Shown in pieces: positions 1 through 8,617 of a stretch of 33,347 nt of DNA (position 1 is its first letter; every line of letters starts with the position of its first letter). This stretch comes from Chlamydiales bacterium (GTDB lineage: Bacteria > Chlamydiota > Chlamydiia > Chlamydiales > VFKH01). The notes below the pieces were generated by a model. That model saw nothing but the letters and a program-made list of their open reading frames with translations. It made no database searches and was not told where the DNA came from. Made by a program: the position numbers and the translations under genes. The stretch is from positions 1 through 33,347 of the forward strand of contig JARLHF010000048.1 of NCBI GenBank assembly GCA_031292375.1, written 5' to 3'.

Positions 1-168
1 ATAAGACAAATCGTTATGTATAAAAGCACTCTCCGTGTCTCTGTGGCTCCGTGTTTCATTCCAAAAAACCAGCTTTAAATTTTAATGAACAAGAGCTTAA
101 GTTGTTAACAATAACCTAGTTAAAAATCGAGCTGACGTTAAATTACGACCCCTCTGTGATTCTGTAGC
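1..168. other. Gene-free left edge with CTCTGTG-type short repeats
   Basis: No coding region is visible. Bases 30-56 read as a phrase built from CTCCGTGTCTCTGTGG followed by CTCCGTGTTT. A degenerate second version (CCTCTGTGATTCTGTAGC) lies at 151-168, directly against the stop codon of the carotenoid oxygenase gene. Similar CTCTGTG phrases occur as dispersed noncoding repeats in other bacterial genomes, from memory. I see no convincing terminator here for the gene that reads into this stretch. Confidence 0.4.
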
Positions 169-1608
169 TTATGATCTGTATAGTTGGCCATGTAGCCCTT
201 GAGGAATTAGGTGGGGAGCTTCTGCTCTTCCTACTTCCTTAAAGGTTTTAGCATCTAGTATAAGTAGAAAAGAGCTTTTTCGTATTTTGTCTATTACAAC
301 AGACAAAATAAGCCCATCGTCCTCACTTGCGCTGTCAGGAGAGGTAGTAAAAACAGGTTCTCCTGGCATACAGCCATCCGAAGACCAGCTTTTAGTCTCT
401 CTTGTTATGGTATCAACTTTATAAAGGACGTTACTATGTAATAGTTCTTTTGAAGTCGTTGGATTTTTGAAAAAGCCTGTACCATACATATAACGATAAG
501 GGCTTCCATCAAAGTTTTCATTAATTCTTGGAAATTCGAGAGGATCGTTCGAGAGGCGCTCTTCTTTTATGGTTTTATGGTTTAGGTCTAAGGAGAGTCT
601 CGTCAAGTAAGATTCATAATGTCCACTTTTAAGTATTTTTGAATCTGTATTGAGAGCTTCATTCGTAATAATACTCGCATCCAAATAAGCAGCAAGATCT
701 ATGTGGATAGTGTTATTTTCTTCAAAAGCATTGACATGGTGAAAGGCAAAAAAAGCTCTTGTATTGTATTTTCCAGTGACATTACCTCGATTTCGATCGA
801 TGACAGTGATTTGCGTACCATTCGTTTCGTCCCATGAAAAGTTTTTGATAAAGGCTTTACCTTTTGTAATTAGGTCAATGGGCCTTACAGTCAATGGGAA
901 TTCTGTTAAAATGATGTGGTTTTGAGTGATTGCAAAGCTGTGCATGTAAGATGGACGCTCTACGGGTACTTTTGCGATGACTTTTCTTGTGGAGGAGTCT
1001 TTGGATATTTTGTAGATGATGTAAAAGCTATTTCGTCCATATTCAATGAGGTAGTTAAGTGTTTCTTGTCTTTTGCTATCATAATGTGGGTGTGCAGATT
1101 CCCAGCATTTATCTTTGCAAAGGGCATCTTGATAGGCAAACACACCAAGTGTTTCTAGAGTTATTGGATCAAATTTTACAGGAAGTGGAACTTCTGTAAG
1201 AGCTACGTATTCATTTGCAAGTTTTGTAATGTTAACATTGGCGTTGTGGATAGGATCAGAGTGTTTAAAGAGAAGGGTGAATAGTGATTTAAACAGCGAT
1301 CTACAAGGATCTGCTGCAAATCCCTCATAGTGGATAGATCCTTTTTTAAAAACCATTTGATAGGCATCTGAGCGTAGGAATTTATTAGAATAGCTGATGT
1401 GTCCATTGGTAAAAGAAAATAGATGAAGCATAGCAAGCCCATCAAACCAATGTTCTTGGCTTTCATTATCTACAGAAATGGTGATAGGGCCATTGCGTAT
1501 TAAAGAGCCAGAAAGCCATTGAGGAATGATTCCAGTAGCTTTAAGAGAATAATTTGAGACTTCTTTAAGAAGTTCTGCTTTAATGAGGGTTCTTTTTTTT
1601 ATAAGCAT
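169..1608 (-). CDS. Carotenoid oxygenase (RPE65/lignostilbene dioxygenase family)
   Basis: A 479-residue non-heme iron dioxygenase expected to cleave a double bond of a carotenoid or apocarotenoid. The four iron-binding histidines of the seven-bladed propeller are all identifiable: H173 in SAHPHYD, H223 in YMHSF, H290 in FFAFHHVNAF and H473 in the C-terminal GLHG. The N-terminal block with HWFDGLAMLHLF (about 53-64) and the FPRINENFDGSPYRYMYG block are also typical of the family. Length matches the bacterial family, and there is no signal peptide, so it is probably cytoplasmic. The start is an ATG at 1608 with only a weak ribosome binding site. The gene is divergent from an MFS transporter across 90 bp. 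Substrate and product (retinal or another aldehyde) cannot be read from sequence. No carotenoid synthesis gene is in the window, so the substrate may come from elsewhere in the genome or from the host. Confidence 0.9.
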   Translation of the reverse strand: MLIKKRTLIKAELLKEVSNYSLKATGIIPQWLSGSLIRNGPITISVDNESQEHWFDGLAMLHLFSFTNGHISYSNKFLRSDAYQMVFKKGSIHYEGFAADPCRSLFKSLFTLLFKHSDPIHNANVNITKLANEYVALTEVPLPVKFDPITLETLGVFAYQDALCKDKCWESAHPHYDSKRQETLNYLIEYGRNSFYIIYKISKDSSTRKVIAKVPVERPSYMHSFAITQNHIILTEFPLTVRPIDLITKGKAFIKNFSWDETNGTQITVIDRNRGNVTGKYNTRAFFAFHHVNAFEENNTIHIDLAAYLDASIITNEALNTDSKILKSGHYESYLTRLSLDLNHKTIKEERLSNDPLEFPRINENFDGSPYRYMYGTGFFKNPTTSKELLHSNVLYKVDTITRETKSWSSDGCMPGEPVFTTSPDSASEDDGLILSVVIDKIRKSSFLLILDAKTFKEVGRAEAPHLIPQGLHGQLYRS

Positions 1609-1645
1609 ATCTTAAAGTAAAAACAGAATCATGAAAAAAAATCAA

Positions 1646-1653
1646 AGTATAAT
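1646..1653. promoter_or_regulatory. Overlapping divergent -10 elements
   Basis: The 90-bp gap between the carotenoid oxygenase and the MFS gene holds a perfect TATAAT on the + strand (1648-1653), placed to drive the transporter. The reverse complement of 1646-1651 reads TATACT, placed to drive the oxygenase. Neither has a convincing -35 hexamer. Overlap would make the two promoters mutually exclusive or co-regulated; this is inferred from sequence alone. Confidence 0.4.
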
Positions 1654-1698
1654 GAATTAACTTACATTTTTTTGCATCTTTTGCTAGAGTTGTTGATT

Positions 1699-2904
1699 AT
1701 GTCTTCGCAGCGGTCTTCTTTTTGGATTTCTCTTTTTGTGGGTTTTATTGATCACTTGGGAGTTGGACTTGTTTATCCTCTCTTTGCTTCCATGCTGTTT
1801 GATAGAAACTTTGCTCTTTTGCCACCAGATACTTCTTTAGAAGTTAGAGGGATGTGGCTGGGTGTATTGATTGCTCTTATGCCTTTGATAGAGTTTTTTG
1901 CAGCCCCTTTTTGGGGCGCCTTATCCGATGGTAAAGGAAGAAAAAAACCTCTTCAGATGAGTGTTTCGTTTGCCCTTGCGGGGTATATAGTTGCACTTGT
2001 TGCTACTTATTTTGCCAATATTTACTTATTGTTGGCATCTAGAGTGGTCATCGGTTTTGCAGCGGGTAACATATCGATTGTGCAAGCAGCTGTTGCAGAT
2101 TTAAGTACGCCTGATGAAAAGAGTAAGAATTTTGGTTTGTATGGTATGGCTCTTGGCACAGGATTTGCTTTTGGTCCATTTTTTGGAGGATTTTTCTCTC
2201 GGTGGGGCTATAGCATTCCTTTTCTTGCGGCCATTGCACTTGTTATTTTTAATCTAGGTGTTGTATATTATTTCTTTAGGGAGACTAACTTTCTTTTGCT
2301 TAAAAAGAAGGTTTCTTGGCACGTTGGCCTTTTGAATTTTAAGAAGGCTTTTAAATTTAAAGGTCTTCGCATCATCCTCTTGGCTTCCTTTTTGCACTGT
2401 TTTGCGTGGTCTTATTTTTTCGAGTTTATTTCTGTTTATTTAATTGCAAACTTTGACTTCTCTTCTGAAGACCTGGGGTTATTTTATGGGATTGCAGGAG
2501 CAAGTTACGCTTTGAGCACTGGTTATTTAATACGTCCCTTTACAGCAAAGTTTAAGCCCGCATCCCTTCTTTTTGCAGGAAATTTACTTGCAGGATTGTC
2601 AATTCTGTTATTCCCTTTTGTTACAACAACGCTTGTGCTTTGGATTGCAATTATTGTTATTTGTTACTTTGTTGCATTTGTTTGGCCATCTGCCACAGCA
2701 ATTGTTTCTAATCACGCATCTGGAGATATTCAAGGAGAATCTCTTGGGATTTTTGCTGCAGTTAACGCTATGGGATTTGTTTTAAGTCCTTTGTTGTCGG
2801 GTTCTTGGGTCGGTACATACCCTACAATTACCATGTGGGTAAGCGGCATTATTCTTGTCATTACCTCTCTTATTCTTTTTAGATCTTTAAAGGCTATCGC
2901 TTAG
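1699..2904 (+). CDS. MFS drug/metabolite exporter (DHA1, TetA-like)
   Basis: A major facilitator superfamily transporter of about 401 residues with roughly twelve hydrophobic helices, acting in the inner membrane. The clearest signature is motif A, WGALSDGKGRKK, at residues 72-83 in the loop after helix 2. The downstream block RVVIGFAAGNISIVQAAVAD is typical of the TetA/DHA1 branch of drug:proton antiporters. The open frame extends upstream to a TTG at 1672, but the ATG at 1699 gives the conventional N-terminus (MSSQRSSFWISLFVGF), and I chose that. The cargo is unknown; tetracycline export should not be assumed. The 3' end overlaps the convergent thiamine pyrophosphokinase gene by 11 bp. Confidence 0.85.
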   Translation: MSSQRSSFWISLFVGFIDHLGVGLVYPLFASMLFDRNFALLPPDTSLEVRGMWLGVLIALMPLIEFFAAPFWGALSDGKGRKKPLQMSVSFALAGYIVALVATYFANIYLLLASRVVIGFAAGNISIVQAAVADLSTPDEKSKNFGLYGMALGTGFAFGPFFGGFFSRWGYSIPFLAAIALVIFNLGVVYYFFRETNFLLLKKKVSWHVGLLNFKKAFKFKGLRIILLASFLHCFAWSYFFEFISVYLIANFDFSSEDLGLFYGIAGASYALSTGYLIRPFTAKFKPASLLFAGNLLAGLSILLFPFVTTTLVLWIAIIVICYFVAFVWPSATAIVSNHASGDIQGESLGIFAAVNAMGFVLSPLLSGSWVGTYPTITMWVSGIILVITSLILFRSLKAIA

Positions 2905-3511
2905 TTATAAGTAGAAGGTTTCCCTCTACGTATAAAGATACAACGGGTTCTTTAAGTTCGTTGCAAATACTAGCATTAAGGCCAATTTCAGTTTTCCATG
3001 CATTTACATTCCAAAGAAGTCCTGTTGTTGTAACTACTGCAGATGGCCATCCAAAAAAGGCGCAAGGATCGCCTATTTGTCCTGAAAAGCTAAACGTTTC
3101 ATTTTGTAAAAATTGAATGAGTTCACATTCTGTGTGTAGAGTGATTTCACATTCCTTTGAGTAGTATTTCTTTAAAAATGCAAGTGTTGCTAAAGAGTGA
3201 TCGCTTCTTGTACCTCCATCCGCGCAGCAGATGGAAATATGTGTAGCTCCATTTTTTTTAGAAAATAGGATCGCTTTTTCAAGATCTGTATAATTTTGAT
3301 CTTCAGCTAAGATAAAGAGGACATTTAGCTTTTCATATTTATTTTTTATTGAGGGGTTAATAGAGTCAAAATCACCTAGAATATAGTGAGGAGTGATATT
3401 TAAGAGATTGTTTGCAGCGCCATCTAGAGCGATAATAGTTTTATTAGGGGCAAGAGAGTGTACGATAGAATCATTGTAGGGGCCATTTGCAATGATGAGA
3501 ACTTCATGCAT
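2894..3511 (-). CDS. thiN: Thiamine pyrophosphokinase
   Basis: Transfers pyrophosphate from ATP to thiamine to give thiamine diphosphate, the cofactor of pyruvate and 2-oxoglutarate dehydrogenases and transketolase. The 205-residue length is normal. Family motifs appear in order: ALDGAANN (28-35), the catalytic GDFDSI (46-51), DQNYTDLEKA (71-80) and GGTRSDHSLATL (99-110). No thiamine synthesis genes lie nearby, so it implies salvage of ready-made thiamine, as expected for an intracellular bacterium. Its start codon overlaps the stop of the upstream secreted-protein gene (TAATG), so the two are probably translationally coupled. Its 3' end overlaps the MFS gene. Confidence 0.9.
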   Translation of the reverse strand: MHEVLIIANGPYNDSIVHSLAPNKTIIALDGAANNLLNITPHYILGDFDSINPSIKNKYEKLNVLFILAEDQNYTDLEKAILFSKKNGATHISICCADGGTRSDHSLATLAFLKKYYSKECEITLHTECELIQFLQNETFSFSGQIGDPCAFFGWPSAVVTTTGLLWNVNAWKTEIGLNASICNELKEPVVSLYVEGNLLLITKR

Positions 3512-4251
3512 TATGGCATGCCTGGGTAAGGGGAATGGGCATTTTCTCCAGAGTCAATTAAGCGTATTTTGGCAGTTGCAAGGGTATCACTGACTTGTAA
3601 CCAGTAGGGGAAGTAGGTGGGGGCATCTTTATAATTTGCAGGTAAATAGATTTCTACAACAGTGCCAGAAAGTGGGCTTGCATCTTTTGGCCAAGTTGTT
3701 TTCCATCCATCAAAAGCTATATTAGGTATAACTTTTCCATTTACAATCATGCGAGGCTGCCAAAGAGGGCGTTTATCGCGCTCTCCAGATGGGGGCGCTC
3801 TTCCAACACGTTTTCGATTTTGTTCTGGAATTTTTGTGAAGGGAAGGTTTAAAAGGGTGGGAAGGAAGTTTTCAATTTGAGATGGGTTTAACAAACACCT
3901 TCGAGTAAATGAGTAAGATTTTAAGATGGTGCCAGAATTTAAAGAAATTTCGTACATAATCCAAGAGGTGTTTTTTGCTGATCCATTTTGAAACCAACTA
4001 TTCCAAGAAAAAGAAGGCTTTTTACGAAGATCTTTTAGTGCCTTTTCTGGAAGGTTTACCTCCTCAAGAAGAAGGGTATTGTCATTTTTTGCGTGTATGT
4101 GCATGAAAGTAATGGTATGGTCATGTTCTAATACGATAAAGTCGCCAGGGTGCGCCTTTTGAAATTGAGTTTTTAGAAAAAGCGTATCTGAAAAAAGAGT
4201 GGTTGATGAAAAGAAAAAAATAAAAAGAAGGAAACGTAATAGATAATTCAT
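3511..4251 (-). CDS. Secreted hypothetical protein
   Basis: A 246-residue protein starting with a clear signal peptide: a short charged start, then a hydrophobic run LLRFLLFIFFFSSTTLF, with likely cleavage near residue 22. It is therefore exported, probably to the periplasm or outer envelope. The mature part is rich in aromatic residues and proline, with a C-terminal block PYWLQVSDTLATAKIRLIDSG. I do not recognise a catalytic motif or named domain. It looks like a conserved chlamydial exported protein of unknown function, but that comparison is from memory. It precedes thiN with a one-base overlap; the pairing of an envelope protein with thiamine salvage is not obviously functional. Confidence 0.7.
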   Translation of the reverse strand: MNYLLRFLLFIFFFSSTTLFSDTLFLKTQFQKAHPGDFIVLEHDHTITFMHIHAKNDNTLLLEEVNLPEKALKDLRKKPSFSWNSWFQNGSAKNTSWIMYEISLNSGTILKSYSFTRRCLLNPSQIENFLPTLLNLPFTKIPEQNRKRVGRAPPSGERDKRPLWQPRMIVNGKVIPNIAFDGWKTTWPKDASPLSGTVVEIYLPANYKDAPTYFPYWLQVSDTLATAKIRLIDSGENAHSPYPGMP

Positions 4252-4402
4252 AATGAACCTGAATTTAGGTTTAAAAATTTATTATTTACAACTTGAGTTT
4301 AAATTATCCAAGATTAGAGGGGATTCTGGATAAATTTTCAATCATTTTAACAAGCAAATGTAATTACGCAAAAAGTCTAATGAGTAAATAAGGATTGAAA
4401 AG

Positions 4403-4433
4403 TTGCCAGAAGATCCCTAGGATTGAGTATATA
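4403..4433 (+). promoter_or_regulatory. Possible sigma-70-type promoter for the small secreted protein gene
   Basis: TTGCCA at 4403-4408 and TATATA at 4428-4433 are separated by 19 bp, about 33 bp upstream of the start codon. The spacing is longer than ideal. It lies in the 215-bp gap (4252-4466) between two divergent genes; nothing else is evident in that gap. Confidence 0.3.
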
Positions 4434-4466
4434 CACAAAACTTAAGTTTATGAGAGAGGATAAAAA

Positions 4467-4865
4467 ATGAAGAGAAAAGGTTATATTTTTTTTGCTGGTT
4501 TGATTGTGGGCTTAATTTCTATTTGTAGCCCATGTGTTGCAGCACAATCATCAGAATCTGTAGGTTCACAGGTCCCTATAGCAAATTTGAATGAACAGCT
4601 AAATGTTGTTAATCAGCAAATCGAAGCTATTTTACATGAAGCTCGTGCTTTGCAAGAGGATAAAGAGCTGTATAATAGGGAATCAGAGGATGCAGAGCAT
4701 AGGGATCCTATGGAATCAAAGCGTTTAGGAAGGCTTTCTGGTGAGGATAAAGAAAAGTTACAAGAATTACTTTTCCAGCTAGAAAAATTACTTAAACAAA
4801 GAGCTTTTATTGAAGAAGAATTAGGCCATCCAAACGACATGGACCAAAGTCCTTATCAACCCTAA
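4467..4865 (+). CDS. Small exported coiled-coil protein
   Basis: A 132-residue protein of unknown function. Residues 1-26 form a signal peptide (MKRKG then a hydrophobic core GYIFFAGLIVGLISI) with a likely cleavage site after VAA. There are two cysteines in the signal region but no good lipobox. The mature part is charged and helical, with heptad-like leucine spacing between about residues 40 and 65 and again between 90 and 118, suggesting a coiled-coil. The C-terminus is proline- and aspartate-rich. A strong ribosome binding site (GAGAGGA) sits eight bases or so before the ATG. The stop is six bases before the pncB start, so they may be co-transcribed. Confidence 0.65.
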   Translation: MKRKGYIFFAGLIVGLISICSPCVAAQSSESVGSQVPIANLNEQLNVVNQQIEAILHEARALQEDKELYNRESEDAEHRDPMESKRLGRLSGEDKEKLQELLFQLEKLLKQRAFIEEELGHPNDMDQSPYQP

Positions 4866-4871
4866 GGATTT

Positions 4872-6275
4872 ATGCCCTCTTCTCTTTCTATTTATAAAGG
4901 CTCTCTTTCATTACTTACCGATCTTTACCAGCTTACAATGGCTTATGGATACTGGAAGAGTAAGACGCATGAAAAAGAGGCTGTATTCCATCTTTTTTTT
5001 AGAAGATGTCCTTTCAAAGGTGAGTTTGCAATTGCATCTGGTTTAGAAGCAGTTGCAGACTTTATTAATAGTTTCGCATTTGATGCATCTGACATAGAGT
5101 ATCTATCTTCTTTGAAGGGAGAAGATGGTACTAAGCCTCTTTTTGATTCTGAATTTTTGCTTTGGCTTTCTCATTTGCATTTTTCTGTGGACATAGATGC
5201 AGTTCCAGAGGGTAGCATTGTTTTTCCCTACGAGCCTATACTACGTGTACAAGGGACTCTTTTGGAGTGTCAGCTTTTAGAAACGATTCTTTTAAATTTG
5301 ATTAATTTTCCAACGCTTATTGCTACAAAAGCTGCAAGGATATGTATGCAGGCACAAGGGGATGCTGTGCTAGAATTTGGGGTAAGAAGAGCACAAGGAA
5401 TTGATGGAGCACTTACAGCTACACGTTCTGCATTTATTGGAGGGTGTACGTCTACGTCACACGTACTTGCTGGAAAGCTATTTGGAATACCAGTAAAAGG
5501 AACGCATGCACATAGTTGGATTATGTCTTTTGATGATGAACTTTCCTCTTTTTATGCCTATGCAGAGGCAATGCCTGATAATTGTGTATTTTTGGTAGAT
5601 ACTTATGATACTGAAAATGGCATAAGAAATGCAATTAAGGCTGCATTGTGGTTGAGAGAAAAGGGAAAAAAGTTGGTGGGTGTGCGTCTAGATTCTGGAG
5701 AACTTGCAAGCTTAAGTATGCTTGCAAGAAAATTGTTGGATGAGGCAGGTTTTTTAGATGCAAAAATCTTTGCAAGTAATGAATTAGATGAGTTTCGAAT
5801 TGAAAAATTGAAAAAAGAAGGCTCAAAAATATCCGTGTGGGGTGTAGGGACGCATCTTGTTACTGGTAAAGGGCAATCTGCTTTGGATGGTGTATATAAA
5901 ATGTCGGCAGTAAGATGGCCTGGAAAGCCTTGGCAATACAAAATGAAGCTTTCTGAACAATTACAAAAAATTTCAATACCAGGAATTTTGCAGGTAAAGC
6001 GCTATCAAAAAGAAGGGGTTATGGATCATGATGTTATCTATAGCATTTTAAATGTAGTTCCAGAGGATGGTGAAGACCTTCTTATTCCCATTTTTAGAAA
6101 AGGGGTGCTTGTATACAAGTTCCCATCTCTTATAGAGGTTCAAGCAAAAGTAAGAGTAGAACTTAGTAGACTTCCTAAAGAAGTGCTTAAACTTGAAGAA
6201 GCACGCTCTTTTCCTGTAAAATTTGAAAAAAATCTTGAGCAATTAAAGGAGTCTTTTACGAGTCATGCAAAATAA
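4872..6275 (+). CDS. pncB: Nicotinate phosphoribosyltransferase
   Basis: Makes nicotinate mononucleotide from nicotinate and PRPP with ATP hydrolysis, the entry step of the Preiss-Handler NAD pathway. The 467-residue protein starts with the family signature [15 protein letters not shown] (about 14-28). It carries the substrate-site FGVRRAQG (169-176) and KGTHAHSW (209-216), where H214 corresponds to the histidine phosphorylated during catalysis. Further on are [12 protein letters not shown] and the phosphate-binding [20 protein letters not shown] region. Length fits the pncB2-type subgroup. A ribosome binding site (AAGGA) precedes the ATG. It is followed with an 11-bp overlap by nicotinamidase, which supplies its substrate. 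Confidence 0.93.
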   Translation: MPSSLSIYKGSLSLLTDLYQLTMAYGYWKSKTHEKEAVFHLFFRRCPFKGEFAIASGLEAVADFINSFAFDASDIEYLSSLKGEDGTKPLFDSEFLLWLSHLHFSVDIDAVPEGSIVFPYEPILRVQGTLLECQLLETILLNLINFPTLIATKAARICMQAQGDAVLEFGVRRAQGIDGALTATRSAFIGGCTSTSHVLAGKLFGIPVKGTHAHSWIMSFDDELSSFYAYAEAMPDNCVFLVDTYDTENGIRNAIKAALWLREKGKKLVGVRLDSGELASLSMLARKLLDEAGFLDAKIFASNELDEFRIEKLKKEGSKISVWGVGTHLVTGKGQSALDGVYKMSAVRWPGKPWQYKMKLSEQLQKISIPGILQVKRYQKEGVMDHDVIYSILNVVPEDGEDLLIPIFRKGVLVYKFPSLIEVQAKVRVELSRLPKEVLKLEEARSFPVKFEKNLEQLKESFTSHAK

Positions 6276-6891
6276 AATGAAAAAAGCGCTTATTGTAGTT
6301 GATCTTCAGAATGATTTTCTTCCCGGGGGAGCTTTGGCTGTAAAAACAGGTAATGAGATCATTCCCTTAATTAATAAAACACAAACTTTTTTTGATATTG
6401 TCATTGCAACACAAGACTGGCACCCTAAAAATCATGTAAGTTTTGCAAAAAATCATCATCTGAAAAAAGGTGATATCATTAACGTAGGTGGAAATCAGCA
6501 AATTCTCTGGCCTGTGCATTGTGTAGAGAATAGTTGGGGTGCTGAATTTGCAAAAGATTTTGATACAAAACATGTAAAGAAAATTTTTCACAAAGGCGTC
6601 GATCCCATGATTGATAGCTATAGTACTTTTTTTGATAATGAAAGAAAGAGAGATACAGGTTTAGATGCCTACTTAAGAGAAAAGAAAGTGCAAGATGTGT
6701 ACTTTGCAGGTCTTGCAACTGAGTATTGTGTTTTTTATTCTGCTATACATGCAAAAGAATTAGGATATAATGTTTTTGTTATGTTAGATGCTTGTAGAGG
6801 AATAGAGCTTCATCCAGGAGATATTGAAAATGCGATTGTTGGAATGAAGAAAATTGGAGTTAAAATAATTAATACAAGTGAAATAAATTAA
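6265..6891 (+). CDS. pncA: Nicotinamidase
   Basis: Hydrolyses nicotinamide to nicotinate and ammonia, feeding the enzyme encoded just upstream. In the 208-residue frame the catalytic triad is visible as D13 ([11 protein letters not shown]), K110 (IFHKGVDP) and C155 ([10 protein letters not shown]). The metal ligands are D51 and H53 (TQDWHP) and H85 (WPVHC). All key residues are intact. Two in-frame starts exist: the ATG at 6265, which overlaps pncB by 11 bp and has AGGAG 13 bases upstream, and the ATG at 6277 (MKKALIVV), just after the pncB stop. The first fits the ribosome binding site slightly better. It is cytoplasmic and probably in one transcript with pncB. Confidence 0.93.
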   Translation: MQNKMKKALIVVDLQNDFLPGGALAVKTGNEIIPLINKTQTFFDIVIATQDWHPKNHVSFAKNHHLKKGDIINVGGNQQILWPVHCVENSWGAEFAKDFDTKHVKKIFHKGVDPMIDSYSTFFDNERKRDTGLDAYLREKKVQDVYFAGLATEYCVFYSAIHAKELGYNVFVMLDACRGIELHPGDIENAIVGMKKIGVKIINTSEIN

Positions 6892-6934
6892 AAAAAGGTG
6901 GATTTTAAAGCATTTCTGCAGTAGAGTATCCCTC

Positions 6935-7411
6935 ATGTTAAGAGATGAATCGCTAAAAATCTATATTGATCGTCTTAAAGATGGTCTTACAGAAAGAATT
7001 AATGAAGCTGTACATCCAAGTTTGATCTGTCCAGATACTTCAGAGTTAAAGTTTGAAGGACCTATACAGGTTAGTGGCGAGGTTTACCTTGCGGATGAAA
7101 GATTAGTTTGTTGCTTAGATGTTCATGCAAAGGTTTTGCTTCCTTGTACAGTTTGTAACGAGGAAGTTTCAGTAAATATAAACCTTGTAAAGTCATATCA
7201 AGTGTTGGAAATATCTTCCATTAAGGGTGCTATTTTTAATTTAGCAGAATTAGTGCGAGAGATGATTTTATTGGAAGTTCCAGCTTTTATTGAGTGCAAA
7301 GGGCAATGTCCTGCACGAGAAGAGATAAATAAATATTTAAAAAAAGAAGAGAGTCCTAAAACGGGAAAAGGTTCCCCCTTTGATCAGCTCTCTTCAGAAA
7401 CATTTTTATAA
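6935..7411 (+). CDS. DUF177/YceD family protein
   Basis: A 158-residue YceD-like protein. In bacteria this family almost always sits directly before rpmF, and YceD has been linked to 23S rRNA processing; the same order is seen here. Visible family features are the LPCTVCNEE block around residues 69-77 and the ECKGQCPAR block near 127-135, which together give a four-cysteine arrangement that may bind a metal. The N-terminal half has the usual GPIQVSGEVYL beta-strand region. It is followed by rpmF after 15 bp and is probably cotranscribed with rpmF and plsX. Confidence 0.8.
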   Translation: MLRDESLKIYIDRLKDGLTERINEAVHPSLICPDTSELKFEGPIQVSGEVYLADERLVCCLDVHAKVLLPCTVCNEEVSVNINLVKSYQVLEISSIKGAIFNLAELVREMILLEVPAFIECKGQCPAREEINKYLKKEESPKTGKGSPFDQLSSETFL

Positions 7412-7426
7412 AGAAGAGGTTGTATC

Positions 7427-7609
7427 ATGGCAGTTCCACGTAATCGTGTGTCTAATGCTCGTAAAAACTCAAGACGCTCTCATATGGCAAAAAAACCAAA
7501 GACAACGTCTTCATGTAGCAATTGTGGAAAGGTTTGTCTTCCACATGCACTCTGTCTTGCCTGTGGGCATTATGGTGATCGTTTGGTGATTGCTGTAGAA
7601 AAAGAGTAG
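7427..7609 (+). CDS. rpmF: 50S ribosomal protein L32
   Basis: A 60-residue basic protein of the large ribosomal subunit. The canonical start MAVPRNRVSNARKNSRRSH is present, followed by a zinc ribbon with four cysteines (CSNC near residue 30 and CLAC near 43), so this is the zinc-binding form. Length is normal. It lies in the classic DUF177-rpmF-plsX order that couples ribosome and phospholipid synthesis in many bacteria. Its TAG stop is followed immediately by the plsX start. Confidence 0.96.
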   Translation: MAVPRNRVSNARKNSRRSHMAKKPKTTSSCSNCGKVCLPHALCLACGHYGDRLVIAVEKE

Positions 7610-8617
7610 TTGTTGGATAAAACTTTGCGTATAGCAATTGACTTGATGGGAAGTGATAGTTTACCTTCCCTTCTGTTGGAAGGTGCTCTGCAAGTTGCAA
7701 AAGAACTTCCCTCTTCGTATACGCTTGTACTTTTAGTTGAAGAGGGAATAATCGATGCTTCCAAAAGCGTGTTTGCCTCTTCTGGTGCCCTGGTAGAAAT
7801 CCTTTTTGTTCAAGAAACTATACATATGAGTGAAGATCCCCTTCTTGCTGTGCGCAGAAAAAAGGGTTCATCCATAGCAGTTGGTTTGCGCCTTCTTGCT
7901 GAAAGGAAAGTAGATGGTTTTGTTTCTGCTGGTAATACGGGTGCCTTGTTGACATCTGCGCTTCTTTCGTTACCGATGCTTCCTGGTGTAGAAAGAGCCG
8001 CCCTTCTTGCCGTATTGCCGACGAGTATTGGGAATGTTGTTGTATTAGATGTTGGCGCTAATCTTTCAGTAAAGCCGCAGCATCTACTTCAGTTTGCAAG
8101 GCTTGGATCTGCTTATCAACAGATTCATTATCATAAAAAAGTGCCAAAAGTGGGCTTATTAAATGTAGGTACTGAGTCTAAAAAAGGCACTCTAGGCCTT
8201 AGAAAGGCTTATTTTCAACTTCAAGAACATTGTCAAGGCAGTACTCAAATGGAGTTTATTGGCAATATTGAAGGCTCACAAGTGTTTCAAGGCGGCGTTG
8301 ATGTCCTTGTAACAGATGGGTTTTCCGGTAATATCTTTCTAAAAACCTCTGAGGGGGTCTCTGTTTTCATTTTAAAGTCCATAGAAAAGGCACTGAGCGA
8401 AAGCTCAAAAGATAAAGCGGGTAAAGCTATCGATGATTTACATAAAACTCTTAATTACGCTGAGTATTATGGTGCAATTCTTGCAGGTATTGATGGGCTC
8501 GTAATTAAAGTTCATGGATACAGCACTCAAAATGCCTTTTGCAATGGGATTAAAGGTGCATTTCGTCTAGCTGAAGAACGTTTTATTCAGCGCCTCAAAA
8601 CGCATTTAGATTTTTAA
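7610..8617 (+). CDS. plsX: Phosphate acyltransferase PlsX
   Basis: Converts acyl-ACP to acyl-phosphate, the acyl donor for the first step of phospholipid synthesis. The 335-residue protein opens with RIAIDLMGSDSLP, the counterpart of the usual IAIDAMGGD block, and has the GNTGALLTSALL motif and VTDGFSGNIFLKTSEG. The reading frame starts with two consecutive TTG codons (7610 and 7613) directly after the rpmF stop. The first internal ATG lies inside the conserved IAIDLMG block, so a TTG start is required. Translational coupling to rpmF is likely. The last 23 bp overlap the end of the convergent giant gene. Confidence 0.95.
   Translation: MLDKTLRIAIDLMGSDSLPSLLLEGALQVAKELPSSYTLVLLVEEGIIDASKSVFASSGALVEILFVQETIHMSEDPLLAVRRKKGSSIAVGLRLLAERKVDGFVSAGNTGALLTSALLSLPMLPGVERAALLAVLPTSIGNVVVLDVGANLSVKPQHLLQFARLGSAYQQIHYHKKVPKVGLLNVGTESKKGTLGLRKAYFQLQEHCQGSTQMEFIGNIEGSQVFQGGVDVLVTDGFSGNIFLKTSEGVSVFILKSIEKALSESSKDKAGKAIDDLHKTLNYAEYYGAILAGIDGLVIKVHGYSTQNAFCNGIKGAFRLAEERFIQRLKTHLDF

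Noticed and set aside
960-1466. Open frames of 62-87 residues in other frames over the carotenoid oxygenase gene
   Set aside because: They lie inside a long gene with intact family motifs and show no family signature of their own.
6367-6718. Antisense frames of 74 and 79 residues over pncA
   Set aside because: Shadows of a well-supported gene; no ribosome binding site or recognisable motif.
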